This document shows positions 43,250-52,896 of a stretch of DNA of 64,000 bases, one piece after another. Below the pieces are notes generated by a model, which made no database searches, was not told the origin of the DNA, and saw nothing but the letters and a program-made list of their open reading frames with translations. The DNA comes from an uncultured Pelagibacteraceae bacterium (GTDB lineage: Bacteria > Pseudomonadota > Alphaproteobacteria > Pelagibacterales > Pelagibacteraceae), in contig CACAIK010000002.1 in assembly GCA_902532525.1 (NCBI GenBank), positions 62,001 to 126,000 of the forward strand. The letters are read 5' to 3'. Within the stretch, counting starts at the first letter, position 1. Each line of letters starts with the position of its first letter. Both the position numbers and the translations under genes were made by a program.

Positions 43250-44353
43250 ATGAAAATAGAAATCGATTCTAAAAAAGTATTTATAAATAGTGGGAATAAT
43301 AAAGAAGAAATACATCCATTTTGGCTTAGAGAAAGAATAAATAACGAAGATGCTCTGGATAAAGGAAATCAACAAAGATTATTTGATCCAAATTCTATAA
43401 ATACTAACATTGATATAGAAAAAATTGAGTATGAAGGTGGATTACTTAATTTATTTTTCAATGATGGAACCAATTATAAAATAAAAGAAGATCAAATATT
43501 AAATGAGTATAAATCGCAAAATCTTGATCCTATTTCAATTGATAAAATTAAATGGGATTCAAATTTTAATAATTTTCAAAAATTTAAATTTGAAAATGAT
43601 ATTTTTGAAAAAAAAATCATGTATGATTTATTAGTATCATTCTATAAATATGGTTTTGTAGTTTTAACTAATGTTAGAACTGAAGATAATTTTATTATTA
43701 AATTTGCAAATTCAATTGGCAGTGTAAGAAGAACTAATTTTGGGGAATTTTTTAATGTAAGATCTGTACCTAATCCAAATGATTTGGCTTATACATCGTT
43801 AGCATTATCTCCACATACAGATAATCCGTATAGAAAACCAGTTCCTTGTGTTCAATTATTGCATTGTATTACAAATAATGTGAGTGGAGGAAATTCTACC
43901 TTGGTTGATGGTTACACAGTAAGTGAAAAAATCAAAGAGGATTATCCAGAATATTATGAAATTTTATCTTCAGTTAAAGTAAAATTTAAATTTATAGACA
44001 ATACAGTTGTTCTAGAAGATATGTCTGAGTTAATTAAATTGGATGAAAAAAATAATTTTAAACAAGTTAGATTTAGTCCAAGATTAGATTATGCGCCGAT
44101 ATTAGAAAAATCAAAATTGGATTTATTCTATAAAGCTAGAAATAAAATTTCTGAATTATATAACTCTGATAAATATAAAGTTGAATTTAAATTAGAAACC
44201 GGAGATTTATTAATGATGGACAATCATAGATTACTTCATGGAAGAACAAAGTATGATGTTAACGAAGGTGATAGATATTTACAAGGATGCTACATTGATT
44301 TCGATAGTACAGAAGGTAAACTTAGACATTTAAAAAGAAAATTTAATCTTTAA
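43250..44353 (+). CDS. gamma-butyrobetaine hydroxylase-like Fe(II)/2-oxoglutarate dioxygenase
   Basis: A 367-aa enzyme with an N-terminal DUF971-like domain (about 1-85, IHPFWLRERINNEDALD) and a C-terminal TauD/TfdA domain. Iron ligands are in LSPHTDNPYRKPVP (HxD) and LMMDNHRLLHGRTKY (distal His plus 2-oxoglutarate Arg). This two-domain form is that of gamma-butyrobetaine or trimethyllysine hydroxylases, which act in carnitine metabolism. It stands alone on the plus strand, so its partner genes are elsewhere. Ends with an 11-bp overlap on the convergent reductase. Confidence 0.87.
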   Translation: MKIEIDSKKVFINSGNNKEEIHPFWLRERINNEDALDKGNQQRLFDPNSINTNIDIEKIEYEGGLLNLFFNDGTNYKIKEDQILNEYKSQNLDPISIDKIKWDSNFNNFQKFKFENDIFEKKIMYDLLVSFYKYGFVVLTNVRTEDNFIIKFANSIGSVRRTNFGEFFNVRSVPNPNDLAYTSLALSPHTDNPYRKPVPCVQLLHCITNNVSGGNSTLVDGYTVSEKIKEDYPEYYEILSSVKVKFKFIDNTVVLEDMSELIKLDEKNNFKQVRFSPRLDYAPILEKSKLDLFYKARNKISELYNSDKYKVEFKLETGDLLMMDNHRLLHGRTKYDVNEGDRYLQGCYIDFDSTEGKLRHLKRKFNL

Positions 44354-44930
44354 ATAATTCTTTTATTCTTTCTTCAGCGTTTTTTATAGACTTTTCATAA
44401 TCTATAGCCATTTGATCTGCTGCAACTATATCGATTTTTTTAATACCAAAAAAATTTAACATATGTATCAACCACGGGGTTAAAAAGTCTTCTTCACCTT
44501 GTATTTTTGTTCCACCAGAAGTAATTACTAAATAGACCTGCTTATCTTCTAATAAACCTTTTCTTCTTCCATCTTCTCCGTATTTAAATGTCAATTTTAC
44601 TCTGGCTGCAAGATCAGCCCAAGCTTTCAGTGTTGCTGGTGGGCCAAAATTATAAATTGGAACTGATATAATGATTACATCACATTCTTTTAACTCCGAT
44701 ACTAACTTGTCAGACAATTCAAACATTTTTTTATGTTCATCTGTTTGTTCATTCTCTGGAATTTTCATTCCAGATTCAGTTAAACCAGATATAAAAAGCA
44801 TTTCATCATCTAGGTCTCTATAAATGACCTCATCATTATCTTTTTTAACTTTATCAAGTATTTTTTTTGCAAGCATCCTTGAGGTAGAACCTTCTTTTCT
44901 AGCACTGCAATCGATTTGGTATATTTTCAT
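44343..44930 (-). CDS. azoR: FMN-dependent NADH-quinone/azo reductase, flavodoxin fold
   Basis: The track ORF opens at 45242 inside ccdA; the true start is the ATG at 44930 (MKIYQIDCSARKEGSTSRML), giving 195 aa. SARKEGSTSRML is the FMN phosphate loop, IISVPIYNFGPPATLKAW and VLVITSGG-like TSGGTKI the flavin contacts of AzoR/flavodoxin-like reductases. It reduces quinones or azo/nitro compounds with NADH. It is 2 bp after ccdA. Member of the family is firm; substrate is not. Confidence 0.84.
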   Translation of the reverse strand: MKIYQIDCSARKEGSTSRMLAKKILDKVKKDNDEVIYRDLDDEMLFISGLTESGMKIPENEQTDEHKKMFELSDKLVSELKECDVIIISVPIYNFGPPATLKAWADLAARVKLTFKYGEDGRRKGLLEDKQVYLVITSGGTKIQGEEDFLTPWLIHMLNFFGIKKIDIVAADQMAIDYEKSIKNAEERIKELFKD

Positions 44931-44932
44931 TT

Positions 44933-45640
44933 TTATCCAAGTTTTTGAAGTATAGGAAAATACTTTAATATGTAAAATCCTAAAGCTTGCAACTGGTTTG
45001 TAATCATTAATATTCCTGTTATCAATAATAATCCTCCACCAACTCTTGAAATAGTTATCATTTTTGATTTTAGATTTTTTGTAACAACCATAAAACGTTG
45101 AATCAAATAACCTGATGCAATAAATGGCAATGCTAACCCAAGCGAATAAGACACAAGTAACAATATACCTTGGTTCAAACTTTGCTCGATCGAAGCTAAA
45201 GCTAATATTGATCCCAAAATAGGACCAATACATGGTGTCCATCCAAATCCAAAAGCCATACCAACTAATATGGAGCTAAAATTTCCTGATTTAATCTCAG
45301 TATTAATTCTTTTTTCATAATTTAAAAACTTAATATTAATTAATCCCATAATATGAAGGGAGAAAATGATTATAATACTTCCTGCAATAATTCTTAATTC
45401 AAAAGAGTTACTTAAAATTAAAGAACCTAAAAAAGTTGCGGTAGCTCCAAAGCTTATAAAAACAATTGAAAAACCAAAAGTAAATAAAACTATAGGGAAT
45501 ATATTAATTGTTTTTTTTTCTAATAACTCATTTAAAGAGCTTCCAGAAATATAAGATATATATCCAGGTATTAATGGAAGTACACATGGAGACAAAAAGC
45601 TTATCAATCCAGCTCCAAATGCAACAAATAATTCTATCAT
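44933..45640 (-). CDS. ccdA: cytochrome c biogenesis protein CcdA
   Basis: A 235-aa membrane protein with six helices. The two redox cysteines lie in LSPCVLPLIPGYISYISG and GWTPCIGPILGSILA, the CcdA/DsbD hallmarks. It carries reducing equivalents across the membrane to periplasmic thioredoxin-like proteins for cytochrome c maturation. It directly abuts ppc (0-bp gap) and precedes the reductase gene. Confidence 0.92.
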   Translation of the reverse strand: MIELFVAFGAGLISFLSPCVLPLIPGYISYISGSSLNELLEKKTINIFPIVLFTFGFSIVFISFGATATFLGSLILSNSFELRIIAGSIIIIFSLHIMGLINIKFLNYEKRINTEIKSGNFSSILVGMAFGFGWTPCIGPILGSILALASIEQSLNQGILLLVSYSLGLALPFIASGYLIQRFMVVTKNLKSKMITISRVGGGLLLITGILMITNQLQALGFYILKYFPILQKLG

Positions 45641-48322
45641 TTAACCAGTATTTTTCATTGCAGCTGAAATACCTGCAATAGATGTTAATAATGCATCATT
45701 AAGATCATTTTTTTTATCTGAATTTAATTTTTTGTTTTTAATTTTATTCATAACTACTGCTTGAATTATATTTAAAACCTCTGTGTAAATATTTCTTACA
45801 ATAACTCCTGATCTAAATTTTTTTCTTTCATTTATAATTTCTTTTGGCGTAATTTTTTTATTTAATTTCTTAATAACTTCGAATTGGAACCTAAGTTTTT
45901 TTCCAACTCTTTTTAAATCTTTGTCTGCTAAATACTCCTCATATATTTTTGAAATATCTGGGTCCACTTTTGAAATTACCATATCCAAGATATCCATCAT
46001 TGAATTGAAGAAAGGCCAGTTTTTTTCCATATCTATTAGTGTTTTTTCAAATTTTTTAATTGATGAATATCTTAAAGCTTCTGCACTTCCAAGCCATGCT
46101 GGGAGCATTAGTCTTATTTGTGTCCAAGCAAATACCCAGGGTATTGCTCTTAAACCTTTGATATTATCAATATTCTTTCTTTTAGACGGTCTTGATCCAA
46201 TTGAAAGTTTTCCTAAAGACACATGTGGCGTAACGGTTTTAAAATATTTAATAAAATCTGAACTTTGATTAATATTTTTTCTATATGAGCTTTTTGAAAT
46301 ATCAGACATTTTTTCAATTAGATTTCTCCAATCTTTTTTAGGGACTGGCGGTGGGGTTAATGTTGCCTCCATTACCGCTCCTATATAGCTACATAAATTA
46401 TAAATTGCTAAAGGCTGATATCCATATTTCTGTTGAATTACTTCTCCTTGATCTGTTATTCTGATTTTTCCATTTACAGTATTTGGTGGTTGAGATTTTA
46501 AAGTAGCTTGAATTGGACCTCCTCCTCTACCCGCAGAACCTCCTCTTCCATGAAAGAACGTAACATCTATGTTATATTTTTTAGCAATTTTAATAATTTC
46601 TTCTTGAGCCTTATATTGATGCCAACTTGCACAAATTTTTCCAGCATCTTTACTTGAGTCTGAATATCCAATCATGACTTCTTGTTTATTTTTTATTAAA
46701 TCTCTGTACCACTTTAATGAAAACAAACTGGCCATTATTGATTTTGCGTTAATTAAGTCATCTAATGTTTCAAATAAAGGGACAACTCTTAATTTGTTTT
46801 TAATATTTGCTTCTTTTTGCAAATATAAAACAGAGAGAATGTCAGATGCAGATGATGTCATTGAAATAACATAAGCTCCTAAACATTCAGGCGGCTCTTC
46901 AGATAAAATTTTAAATGTTGACCAAACTTCTTTATTTTCTTTATTTTTAAAATTAAAGTTTTTTATGAAATTTGATTTTTTTTTCATCTTAGAAGATAAA
47001 AATTTAATTTTTTCCTCCTCACTCCATTTTAAATAATTAAGTTTATTTTTTTTCTTAATAAGTTCATTAATTAACTGTGAGTGTCTAGTTGACTCTTGTC
47101 TAATATCTAGTTTTGCAAGATTAACTCCAAAACATTTTGCTCTTCTCATTAAATCTAATAATTCGCCACTTGCTATATTTTCACTTTGATTTTCCTCTAA
47201 AGACTCACGGACAATTCTAAGAGGTTTTAAAATTTCCTCTTTTGAGTTTAGCAATTTTTTATAGTCCAAAGGTTTTTTATTCACTATGAACTGTTCAATT
47301 GCTCTGTGAGTAAATCTCATTTTATCCCTTAGAGGTCTTAAGAAAACTCTGTAAGGCTCAAATGATTTTCCTGTTAGTTTTTGAATTTTTTTAGAACATT
47401 TTCTCATTGAATACGATCTAATTAATTTAGTAAGTTCTTTTTCATACAATTTTGCTGCTTCCCATCTTGATAATAACAAAACTTCTTTGGTTACTTTTGA
47501 AGTTACATTTGGATTTCCATCTCTATCACCTCCCATCCATGATCCAAACTCAATAGGATTAAAATTTTTTGGCAAACCTTTACCCATATTTTTCAAAAAT
47601 ATATCATTGAGTCTTCTGTAGACTTTTGGAATAGTTTCCCAAAGACTATCCTCTATTATTGCAAGACCCCATCGCGCTTCATCGGCTGGAGACGGTTTTG
47701 ATCTTTTTAAGTCATCTGTATTCCAGATAATGGTAAATTCATCATGAATTTTTTTATTTAAAGATTTTATTTTTAAAGCGTGATCTTTAAATAACTCTCT
47801 TTCTTCAAGTATTTCTGTAATTTTATGATATTTTTGAATTAAAGTTCTTCTTTTGACCTCTGTTGGATGAGCTGTCAAAACTATTCCAATATTTAAATTT
47901 TTCGCAAAATTATATATTTTATTATTATTAATTTTTTTATTTTTAAATAATTTCTCAAAAATTTCTTCTATAAAAATATTTTTTTGATTTTTACCGTCTC
48001 TTTTATTTTCATATTGGTTGAGTTGTCTAGATGCATCAATAGACTCGGCTAGATTTATAAAATTCATAAAATGATTAAATGCTCTTGCAAGCTTGTAAGT
48101 ATTTTTAGGATTAATACTTTTTATTTCACTAGAAATTTTTTTATATGATCTTTTTTGGATTTTATTTGCTTTTGATAACTTTCTAATTTTCTCAACAAGA
48201 TTATAAAAGCTTTTACCTTCTTGTTCTTTAATTACATTTCCTAATGAATTTCCTAAAAACCTAACATCCTCTCTTAAAGATTTTGTTGGAATTCTTTCAT
48301 AATATAAGTCTCTTTTGATCAC
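45641..48322 (-). CDS. ppc: phosphoenolpyruvate carboxylase
   Basis: A full-length (893 aa) PEP carboxylase. The catalytic His is in LTAHPTEVKRRTL, other active-site blocks are GSWMGGDRDGNPNVT, MIGYSDSSKDAGK and FFHGRGGSAGRGGGP, and the C-terminus is the usual NTG. It fixes bicarbonate onto PEP to give oxaloacetate, replenishing the TCA cycle. It follows the FAH-family gene by 34 bp and is directly followed by ccdA. Its place at the end of a sugar-catabolism run may reflect operon packing rather than shared regulation. Confidence 0.95.
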   Translation of the reverse strand: MIKRDLYYERIPTKSLREDVRFLGNSLGNVIKEQEGKSFYNLVEKIRKLSKANKIQKRSYKKISSEIKSINPKNTYKLARAFNHFMNFINLAESIDASRQLNQYENKRDGKNQKNIFIEEIFEKLFKNKKINNNKIYNFAKNLNIGIVLTAHPTEVKRRTLIQKYHKITEILEERELFKDHALKIKSLNKKIHDEFTIIWNTDDLKRSKPSPADEARWGLAIIEDSLWETIPKVYRRLNDIFLKNMGKGLPKNFNPIEFGSWMGGDRDGNPNVTSKVTKEVLLLSRWEAAKLYEKELTKLIRSYSMRKCSKKIQKLTGKSFEPYRVFLRPLRDKMRFTHRAIEQFIVNKKPLDYKKLLNSKEEILKPLRIVRESLEENQSENIASGELLDLMRRAKCFGVNLAKLDIRQESTRHSQLINELIKKKNKLNYLKWSEEEKIKFLSSKMKKKSNFIKNFNFKNKENKEVWSTFKILSEEPPECLGAYVISMTSSASDILSVLYLQKEANIKNKLRVVPLFETLDDLINAKSIMASLFSLKWYRDLIKNKQEVMIGYSDSSKDAGKICASWHQYKAQEEIIKIAKKYNIDVTFFHGRGGSAGRGGGPIQATLKSQPPNTVNGKIRITDQGEVIQQKYGYQPLAIYNLCSYIGAVMEATLTPPPVPKKDWRNLIEKMSDISKSSYRKNINQSSDFIKYFKTVTPHVSLGKLSIGSRPSKRKNIDNIKGLRAIPWVFAWTQIRLMLPAWLGSAEALRYSSIKKFEKTLIDMEKNWPFFNSMMDILDMVISKVDPDISKIYEEYLADKDLKRVGKKLRFQFEVIKKLNKKITPKEIINERKKFRSGVIVRNIYTEVLNIIQAVVMNKIKNKKLNSDKKNDLNDALLTSIAGISAAMKNTG

Positions 48323-48356
48323 AATTTATTATACCAAAAAAGAGATTATATTTGGA

Positions 48357-49199
48357 TTAAATTGCTACTACTTTTGATTTTTGTTCACCAAGAAGTTCAA
48401 TTGAAAGCCTCATTTCATCACCTGCTTTTAAAAATTTTTGTGGCTTCATTCCCATTCCAACTCCTGGGGGTGTTCCTGTGGTAATGATATCTCCTGGTTG
48501 AAGGGACATATATCGACTAACATATGAAACAATATGATCTACATTAAAAATCATTGTTTTTGTATTACCTGTTTGCATTCGTTCACCATTTAAATCTAAT
48601 TCCATGTTTAGGTTGTTTACATCATTAATCTCATCTTTGGTCACAAGGTATGGACCAATAGGACCAAATGTATCGTGCGACTTACCTTTTACCCACTGTC
48701 CCATTTTTTCTATTTGCCACTCTCTTTCACTTACATCATTCACTAAACAATAACCTAAGATATAATCTTGTGAATTTTTCTCTGGGATATTTTTAGCATT
48801 TTTTCCTATAACTAAACCTAGCTCAACTTCCCAATCTAGTTTTTTTGAATAGCTTGTAATTTCAATATCATCATTTGGTCCATTGATTGAACTACTGGCT
48901 TTCATAAACACAATTGGTTCTGTTGGTGGTTTTGCTCCAGTTTCCGCTGCATGGTCAGAAAAATTTAATCCAATTGCAATAAATTTTCCTGGTTTAGTTA
49001 TGCATGAACCAATCCTTGTATTATTTGAAATCACAGGCAAGGATGATAAATCAATTTGTTTAATTTTTTCAATTGTTTCAAAATTTAAATGAGTTGGATC
49101 TAAATCATTTATATGTTTGGATATATCTCTCAACTTTCCATCTTTATCTAATATAGCTGGCTTTTCTTGACTTTTTTCTCCCACTCTTAGTAATTTCAT
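48357..49199 (-). CDS. fumarylacetoacetate hydrolase family protein
   Basis: A 280-aa protein with the FAH-fold C-terminal domain: KFIAIGLNFSDHAAETG, DWEVELGLVIGK (metal glutamates), WQIEKMGQWVKGKSHDTFGP and GDIITTGTPPGVGMGMKP. Members hydrolyse C-C bonds or hydrate/lyse 2-keto acids, for example in fucose, rhamnose or aromatic breakdown. In this sugar cluster a step on a 2,4-diketo or 2-keto-3-deoxy sugar acid is likely. It lies 14 bp after the reductase gene. Confidence 0.87.
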   Translation of the reverse strand: MKLLRVGEKSQEKPAILDKDGKLRDISKHINDLDPTHLNFETIEKIKQIDLSSLPVISNNTRIGSCITKPGKFIAIGLNFSDHAAETGAKPPTEPIVFMKASSSINGPNDDIEITSYSKKLDWEVELGLVIGKNAKNIPEKNSQDYILGYCLVNDVSEREWQIEKMGQWVKGKSHDTFGPIGPYLVTKDEINDVNNLNMELDLNGERMQTGNTKTMIFNVDHIVSYVSRYMSLQPGDIITTGTPPGVGMGMKPQKFLKAGDEMRLSIELLGEQKSKVVAI

Positions 49200-49213
49200 T
49201 TTATCTCCAATAA

Positions 49214-50068
49214 TTATTTATAGCTTTTGTATAACGAACTATGATCATAATTACCCAATCCTTTTTTAACGAGATTATTATACATTTTTTTAACTATTTT
49301 AGATAAAGGTAATTCTAGCTTTTTATTTTTTGCACAATCAAGGATGTTGTTCATATCTTTTAATTGAGAAAAATTTTTTCCTCTTGGTTTAAAATCTTTT
49401 TTGATCATTCTTAATCCATGAGTTTGTAAAACTTTACTGTCAGCCCACCCCCCTTTTAATGCTTTGAGAATATTTATTGGATTTACATTATTTTTTTGTG
49501 CTAATTTAATAGCCTCTGCAACAGATCCAATTGTAATTCCTACTATTATTTGATTAGCTAATTTTGCTATTTGACCTGCAGAATTTTTTCCAACTAAAAC
49601 AGGATTGCCTAATTTCTTTAGTATATTTAAATTTTTAGAAAAAACTTTCTTATCTCCGCCAACCATTATGGCCAGCTGAGCATTCTCTGCACCATTTGTG
49701 CCTCCAGAAACTGGCGCGTCCAAAAAATTAACTTTATATTTTTTTAATAATTTTGATAAATTAATTGCTGTTTTAGGATTTGCAGAACTCATATCTATAA
49801 CTGTAGATCCTGCTTTTAAATTTTTTAAAAATTCTAAGTTTGAATATATTTTTTTTAGAGCCTTATCATCAGATAACATAGTAATTATTAAATCCTGGTC
49901 AGAAACAACTTCCTTTAATGAATTACATACTTTTGCGCCATAATTTTTTAATTTATCAGCTTTTTTTTTAGTTCTATTAAAAACTTTGACTTGATATTTA
50001 GATTTTAGAAGATTTTTTGCCATAGGAGCACCCATTAATCCAATTCCTATAAAACCGATTTTTGTCAT
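49214..50068 (-). CDS. beta-hydroxyacid dehydrogenase, tartronate-semialdehyde-reductase-like
   Basis: A 284-aa enzyme with GFIGIGLMGAPMAKNLL (NAD site), LDAPVSGGTNGAENAQLAIM (substrate site) and GQIAKLANQIIVGI (catalytic Lys). It is a relative of the MmsB-like enzyme at 34499-35413 but clearly distinct. Members reduce tartronate semialdehyde or oxidise 3-hydroxyisobutyrate. It starts 1 bp after the ROK kinase gene in the sugar operon. Confidence 0.85.
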   Translation of the reverse strand: MTKIGFIGIGLMGAPMAKNLLKSKYQVKVFNRTKKKADKLKNYGAKVCNSLKEVVSDQDLIITMLSDDKALKKIYSNLEFLKNLKAGSTVIDMSSANPKTAINLSKLLKKYKVNFLDAPVSGGTNGAENAQLAIMVGGDKKVFSKNLNILKKLGNPVLVGKNSAGQIAKLANQIIVGITIGSVAEAIKLAQKNNVNPINILKALKGGWADSKVLQTHGLRMIKKDFKPRGKNFSQLKDMNNILDCAKNKKLELPLSKIVKKMYNNLVKKGLGNYDHSSLYKSYK

Positions 50069-50069
50069 A

Positions 50070-50945
50070 TTAATAATTCAACCGTGCCGCTCCTCTTACT
50101 CCACTTGCATCTCCATACTTAGCCTTTAAAAATTTCGTATTTATATATTTAATTTCCATATTTTTTGTAACCATTTTCTTTAATTCATTTAATGAAGAGA
50201 TTTCATTAGATAATCCACCTCCAAATACAAATACATCAGGATCAATTGTATAAATTAAGTTAACAAGTGCTCTAGCCAACCGTATTTTAAAATGTTTAAT
50301 AAAAATTGATTTTGTAAACTTATCAGATTTATTAAATATTTCTCTCGCAGTAATTTTTTTATGATAAAGTTTTTCCAAACCTTTTCCTGAGGTAAACTTT
50401 TGTATTTGCATAAGTGATATCTTTTTTTTAATATATTTTTTATCGTTTAGATTTCCAAAAATTGGTAGAGGAAGATGTCCCCACTCTCCAGAAATATAAT
50501 TTGCACCTTTTAAGATTTTCTTATTAATAACTATTCCACCTCCAGTGCCTGATCCAATAATTATTCCGAAAACAACATTATAATTTTTTGCAGCTCCATC
50601 CATTGCTTCAGATAATGCAAAACAATTTGCATCATTTTCACATTTTATATTTCTTTTTAAAGCTTTTGATAAATCTATGTTTAATTTTTTATTATTTAAT
50701 TGTTTGGCATTTACTGAATTTTTAAGTAGTCCAGTTTTATAATCTATAGATCCGGGATGACACACGCCTACTTGAAATTTTTTTTTATACTTCCGATCTA
50801 GTGAAAAAACTATTTTACTAACATCTTTTATTATTTTTTTATAACTCTTTGGGCAAGGGATCCTTGATCTCTCAATTTCATCACCATTTTTTTTTAAGAT
50901 GACGCTTTCAATTTTTGTTGCCCCAATATCTATTCCAATTTTCAT
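50070..50945 (-). CDS. ROK-family sugar kinase lacking the usual zinc cysteines
   Basis: A 291-aa ROK protein. The ATP-binding start MKIGIDIGATKIESVILKK and catalytic segment ENDANCFALSEAMDG with IGSGTGGGIVINKKI are kept. SGEWGHLPLP is present (metal His), but the following zinc motif, normally CxCGxxGCxE, reads SLMQIQKFTSGKGLEK without the cysteines. It probably phosphorylates a hexose such as fructose or glucose. It lies 1 bp from both neighbours in a tightly packed sugar operon. Confidence 0.82.
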   Translation of the reverse strand: MKIGIDIGATKIESVILKKNGDEIERSRIPCPKSYKKIIKDVSKIVFSLDRKYKKKFQVGVCHPGSIDYKTGLLKNSVNAKQLNNKKLNIDLSKALKRNIKCENDANCFALSEAMDGAAKNYNVVFGIIIGSGTGGGIVINKKILKGANYISGEWGHLPLPIFGNLNDKKYIKKKISLMQIQKFTSGKGLEKLYHKKITAREIFNKSDKFTKSIFIKHFKIRLARALVNLIYTIDPDVFVFGGGLSNEISSLNELKKMVTKNMEIKYINTKFLKAKYGDASGVRGAARLNY

Positions 50946-50946
50946 T

Positions 50947-51975
50947 TTAGTAAGAGCTTGATTCTTTCCAAATATTTATATCCCCTTCTTTAGCGGTTTT
51001 ATTAATTATTCTCATTTCAGAAGGTGTAAAATTAAGTTTGTTTAGACTTTCTATATTTTCTTTTAACTGGTTAATATTTCTAACTCCGATTAGAGCAGAT
51101 GTTACATAATTATTTGACAAGACCCAGGAAATTGCCATTTGAGATAAAGATTGACCTCTTTTATTTGCAATCTTATTTAAATCTGAAACTATCTTTAAGT
51201 TTTTTTTTGTTATTAAAGATTTATCTAAATAAGATGTAACATCACTCGCTCTTGAAACTCTAGGTATCTTTTTTAAATATTTGTCTGATAGCATTCCTTG
51301 AGCAAGAGGAGAAAAGGCAATACATCCAATTTTAAGTTTTTTTATAGTTTTAGTTAAATCTTTTTCAATCCATCTATTAATTAAAGAATATGAAGGCTGG
51401 TGAATAAACAATTTAATATTTCTTGATTTTAGAATTTTGTAAATTTGGTTCGTCTTTTTGGAAGAATAAGATGATATACCAACATATAAAGCTTTTCCCG
51501 ATTTATAAATACTCTCTAATGCATCTGCTGTTTCTTCTAAAGGTGTATTTGGATCAAATCTATGTGAGTAAAATATATCAAAGTAATCAATTTTCATTCT
51601 TTTTAAACTTTGATCACAACTTGCGATAATATGTTTTTTTGACCCCCATTCTCCATAAGGTCCTTCCCACATATCATAACCAGCTTTTGATGATATAATC
51701 AGTTCATCTCTATATTTTTTTAAATCTTTGCTTATTATTTTTCCAAAATTACTTTCTGTACTACCGTAAGGGGGGCCATAATTATTTGCCAAATCAAAAT
51801 GAGTGATGCCTTTATCAAAAGCATAGAATAATATTTTTTTAATATTAGAAAGTGGAACTTTACCTCCAAAGTTATGCCAAAGCCCAAGGCTTATTAGTGG
51901 TAATTTAACTCCACTATCGCCACAAGTTCTATATAACATCTCTGAATATCTTTTATTATCAGCGTTATATTTCAT
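50947..51975 (-). CDS. aldo/keto reductase, YghZ-like
   Basis: A 342-aa (beta/alpha)8 reductase. Catalytic tetrad candidates are Asp in HFDLANNYG, Tyr in the same motif, Lys in ISSKAGYDM and His in IFYSHRFDP. The N-terminus YRTCGDSGVKLPLISLGLW is the YghZ/L-glyceraldehyde-3-phosphate-reductase form. It would oxidise or reduce a sugar or aldehyde with NADP. It is 2 bp after ribokinase. Confidence 0.87.
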   Translation of the reverse strand: MKYNADNKRYSEMLYRTCGDSGVKLPLISLGLWHNFGGKVPLSNIKKILFYAFDKGITHFDLANNYGPPYGSTESNFGKIISKDLKKYRDELIISSKAGYDMWEGPYGEWGSKKHIIASCDQSLKRMKIDYFDIFYSHRFDPNTPLEETADALESIYKSGKALYVGISSYSSKKTNQIYKILKSRNIKLFIHQPSYSLINRWIEKDLTKTIKKLKIGCIAFSPLAQGMLSDKYLKKIPRVSRASDVTSYLDKSLITKKNLKIVSDLNKIANKRGQSLSQMAISWVLSNNYVTSALIGVRNINQLKENIESLNKLNFTPSEMRIINKTAKEGDINIWKESSSY

Positions 51976-51977
51976 AT

Positions 51978-52892
51978 TTAGTAAACCTCGACCTCTTCAT
52001 ATGTTGGCATGGAATTCGCGGCTCCTTCTTTAGTTGTAGAAATACCAGCAACTTTATTAGAAAATTCTAATGCATCAACAATTTTTAATGATTTGGCTAA
52101 TGCTACACTAAAAGCTCCATTAAAAGCATCACCTGCTCCAGTAGTATCTTTTACATCCTCTTTTAATTCATGGGCGTCTACAAAATGGCTTTCAGTTCCA
52201 TTTGAAAAATAAACTCCTTTAGAACCTAGAGTTATTAAGATATTTTTTATTCCTTTTTTTAAAAATTCTTTAGCTGCATTTTCTATTTCAGATTTTGTTT
52301 CTATTTTTTTTTCTAAATAAAAACTAGCTTCAGTTTCATTTGGTGTAAAATAGTCTATATTTTTAAAGTCATTCTCAGATATTTTCGAAGCAGGAGCTGG
52401 ATTTAATATTGTAATTGAACCAGTATCTTTAGCTTTTTGTAAAGCATAGCTTGTAACATCATATGGTGTTTCTAATTGTGTTAAGAATATATCTGACTTG
52501 TCGATTGCTTTTAAATTATTATCTATATCAGAACTATTTAAAGTGCCAGCAGCGCCTGGTATGATGTTTATTGCATTATCACCTGTATTAGCATTAATCA
52601 TAATACCAGCAACGCCAGTTGATTGATTTTTATCTTTGATAATATAATCGGTATTTACTCCAGAGGATTTATATAAATTTAGTGCCATTTCAGCATTATT
52701 ATCATCACCTATTTTTGTAATAAAACTTATGTTTCCGCCAAGTCTTGCTGCGGCAATGGCTTGGTTAGATCCTTTTCCACCAGGTCCTATTAAGTGTTTT
52801 GTTCCTAAAATAGTTTGCCCCACTTCAGGAATTTTTTCACCAATAAAACATAAGTCTGCAACAAATACCCCAAATACACATATAGACTTCAT
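51978..52892 (-). CDS. rbsK: ribokinase
   Basis: A 304-aa PfkB-family kinase. GPGGKGSNQAIAAARLGG (substrate site), the adenine site segment and the catalytic DTTGAGDAFNGAFSVAL anion hole are typical of ribokinase. It phosphorylates D-ribose or a related pentose/deoxy-sugar at O5. It is 4 bp from fucU and 2 bp from the aldo/keto reductase gene. Ribose is the simplest call given the importer type, but fucose or another sugar is possible. Confidence 0.88.
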   Translation of the reverse strand: MKSICVFGVFVADLCFIGEKIPEVGQTILGTKHLIGPGGKGSNQAIAAARLGGNISFITKIGDDNNAEMALNLYKSSGVNTDYIIKDKNQSTGVAGIMINANTGDNAINIIPGAAGTLNSSDIDNNLKAIDKSDIFLTQLETPYDVTSYALQKAKDTGSITILNPAPASKISENDFKNIDYFTPNETEASFYLEKKIETKSEIENAAKEFLKKGIKNILITLGSKGVYFSNGTESHFVDAHELKEDVKDTTGAGDAFNGAFSVALAKSLKIVDALEFSNKVAGISTTKEGAANSMPTYEEVEVY

Positions 52893-52896
52893 TTAA

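Noticed and set aside
43250-44353. TauD (taurine dioxygenase) as identity of the 2-oxoglutarate enzyme
   Set aside because: The DUF971-like N-terminal domain and length of 367 aa indicate the gamma-butyrobetaine hydroxylase group, not TauD (about 280 aa).
44931-45242. N-terminal extension of the reductase ORF
   Set aside because: It is an antisense-like out-of-frame reading within ccdA; the flavodoxin fold begins at MKIYQIDCS (44930).
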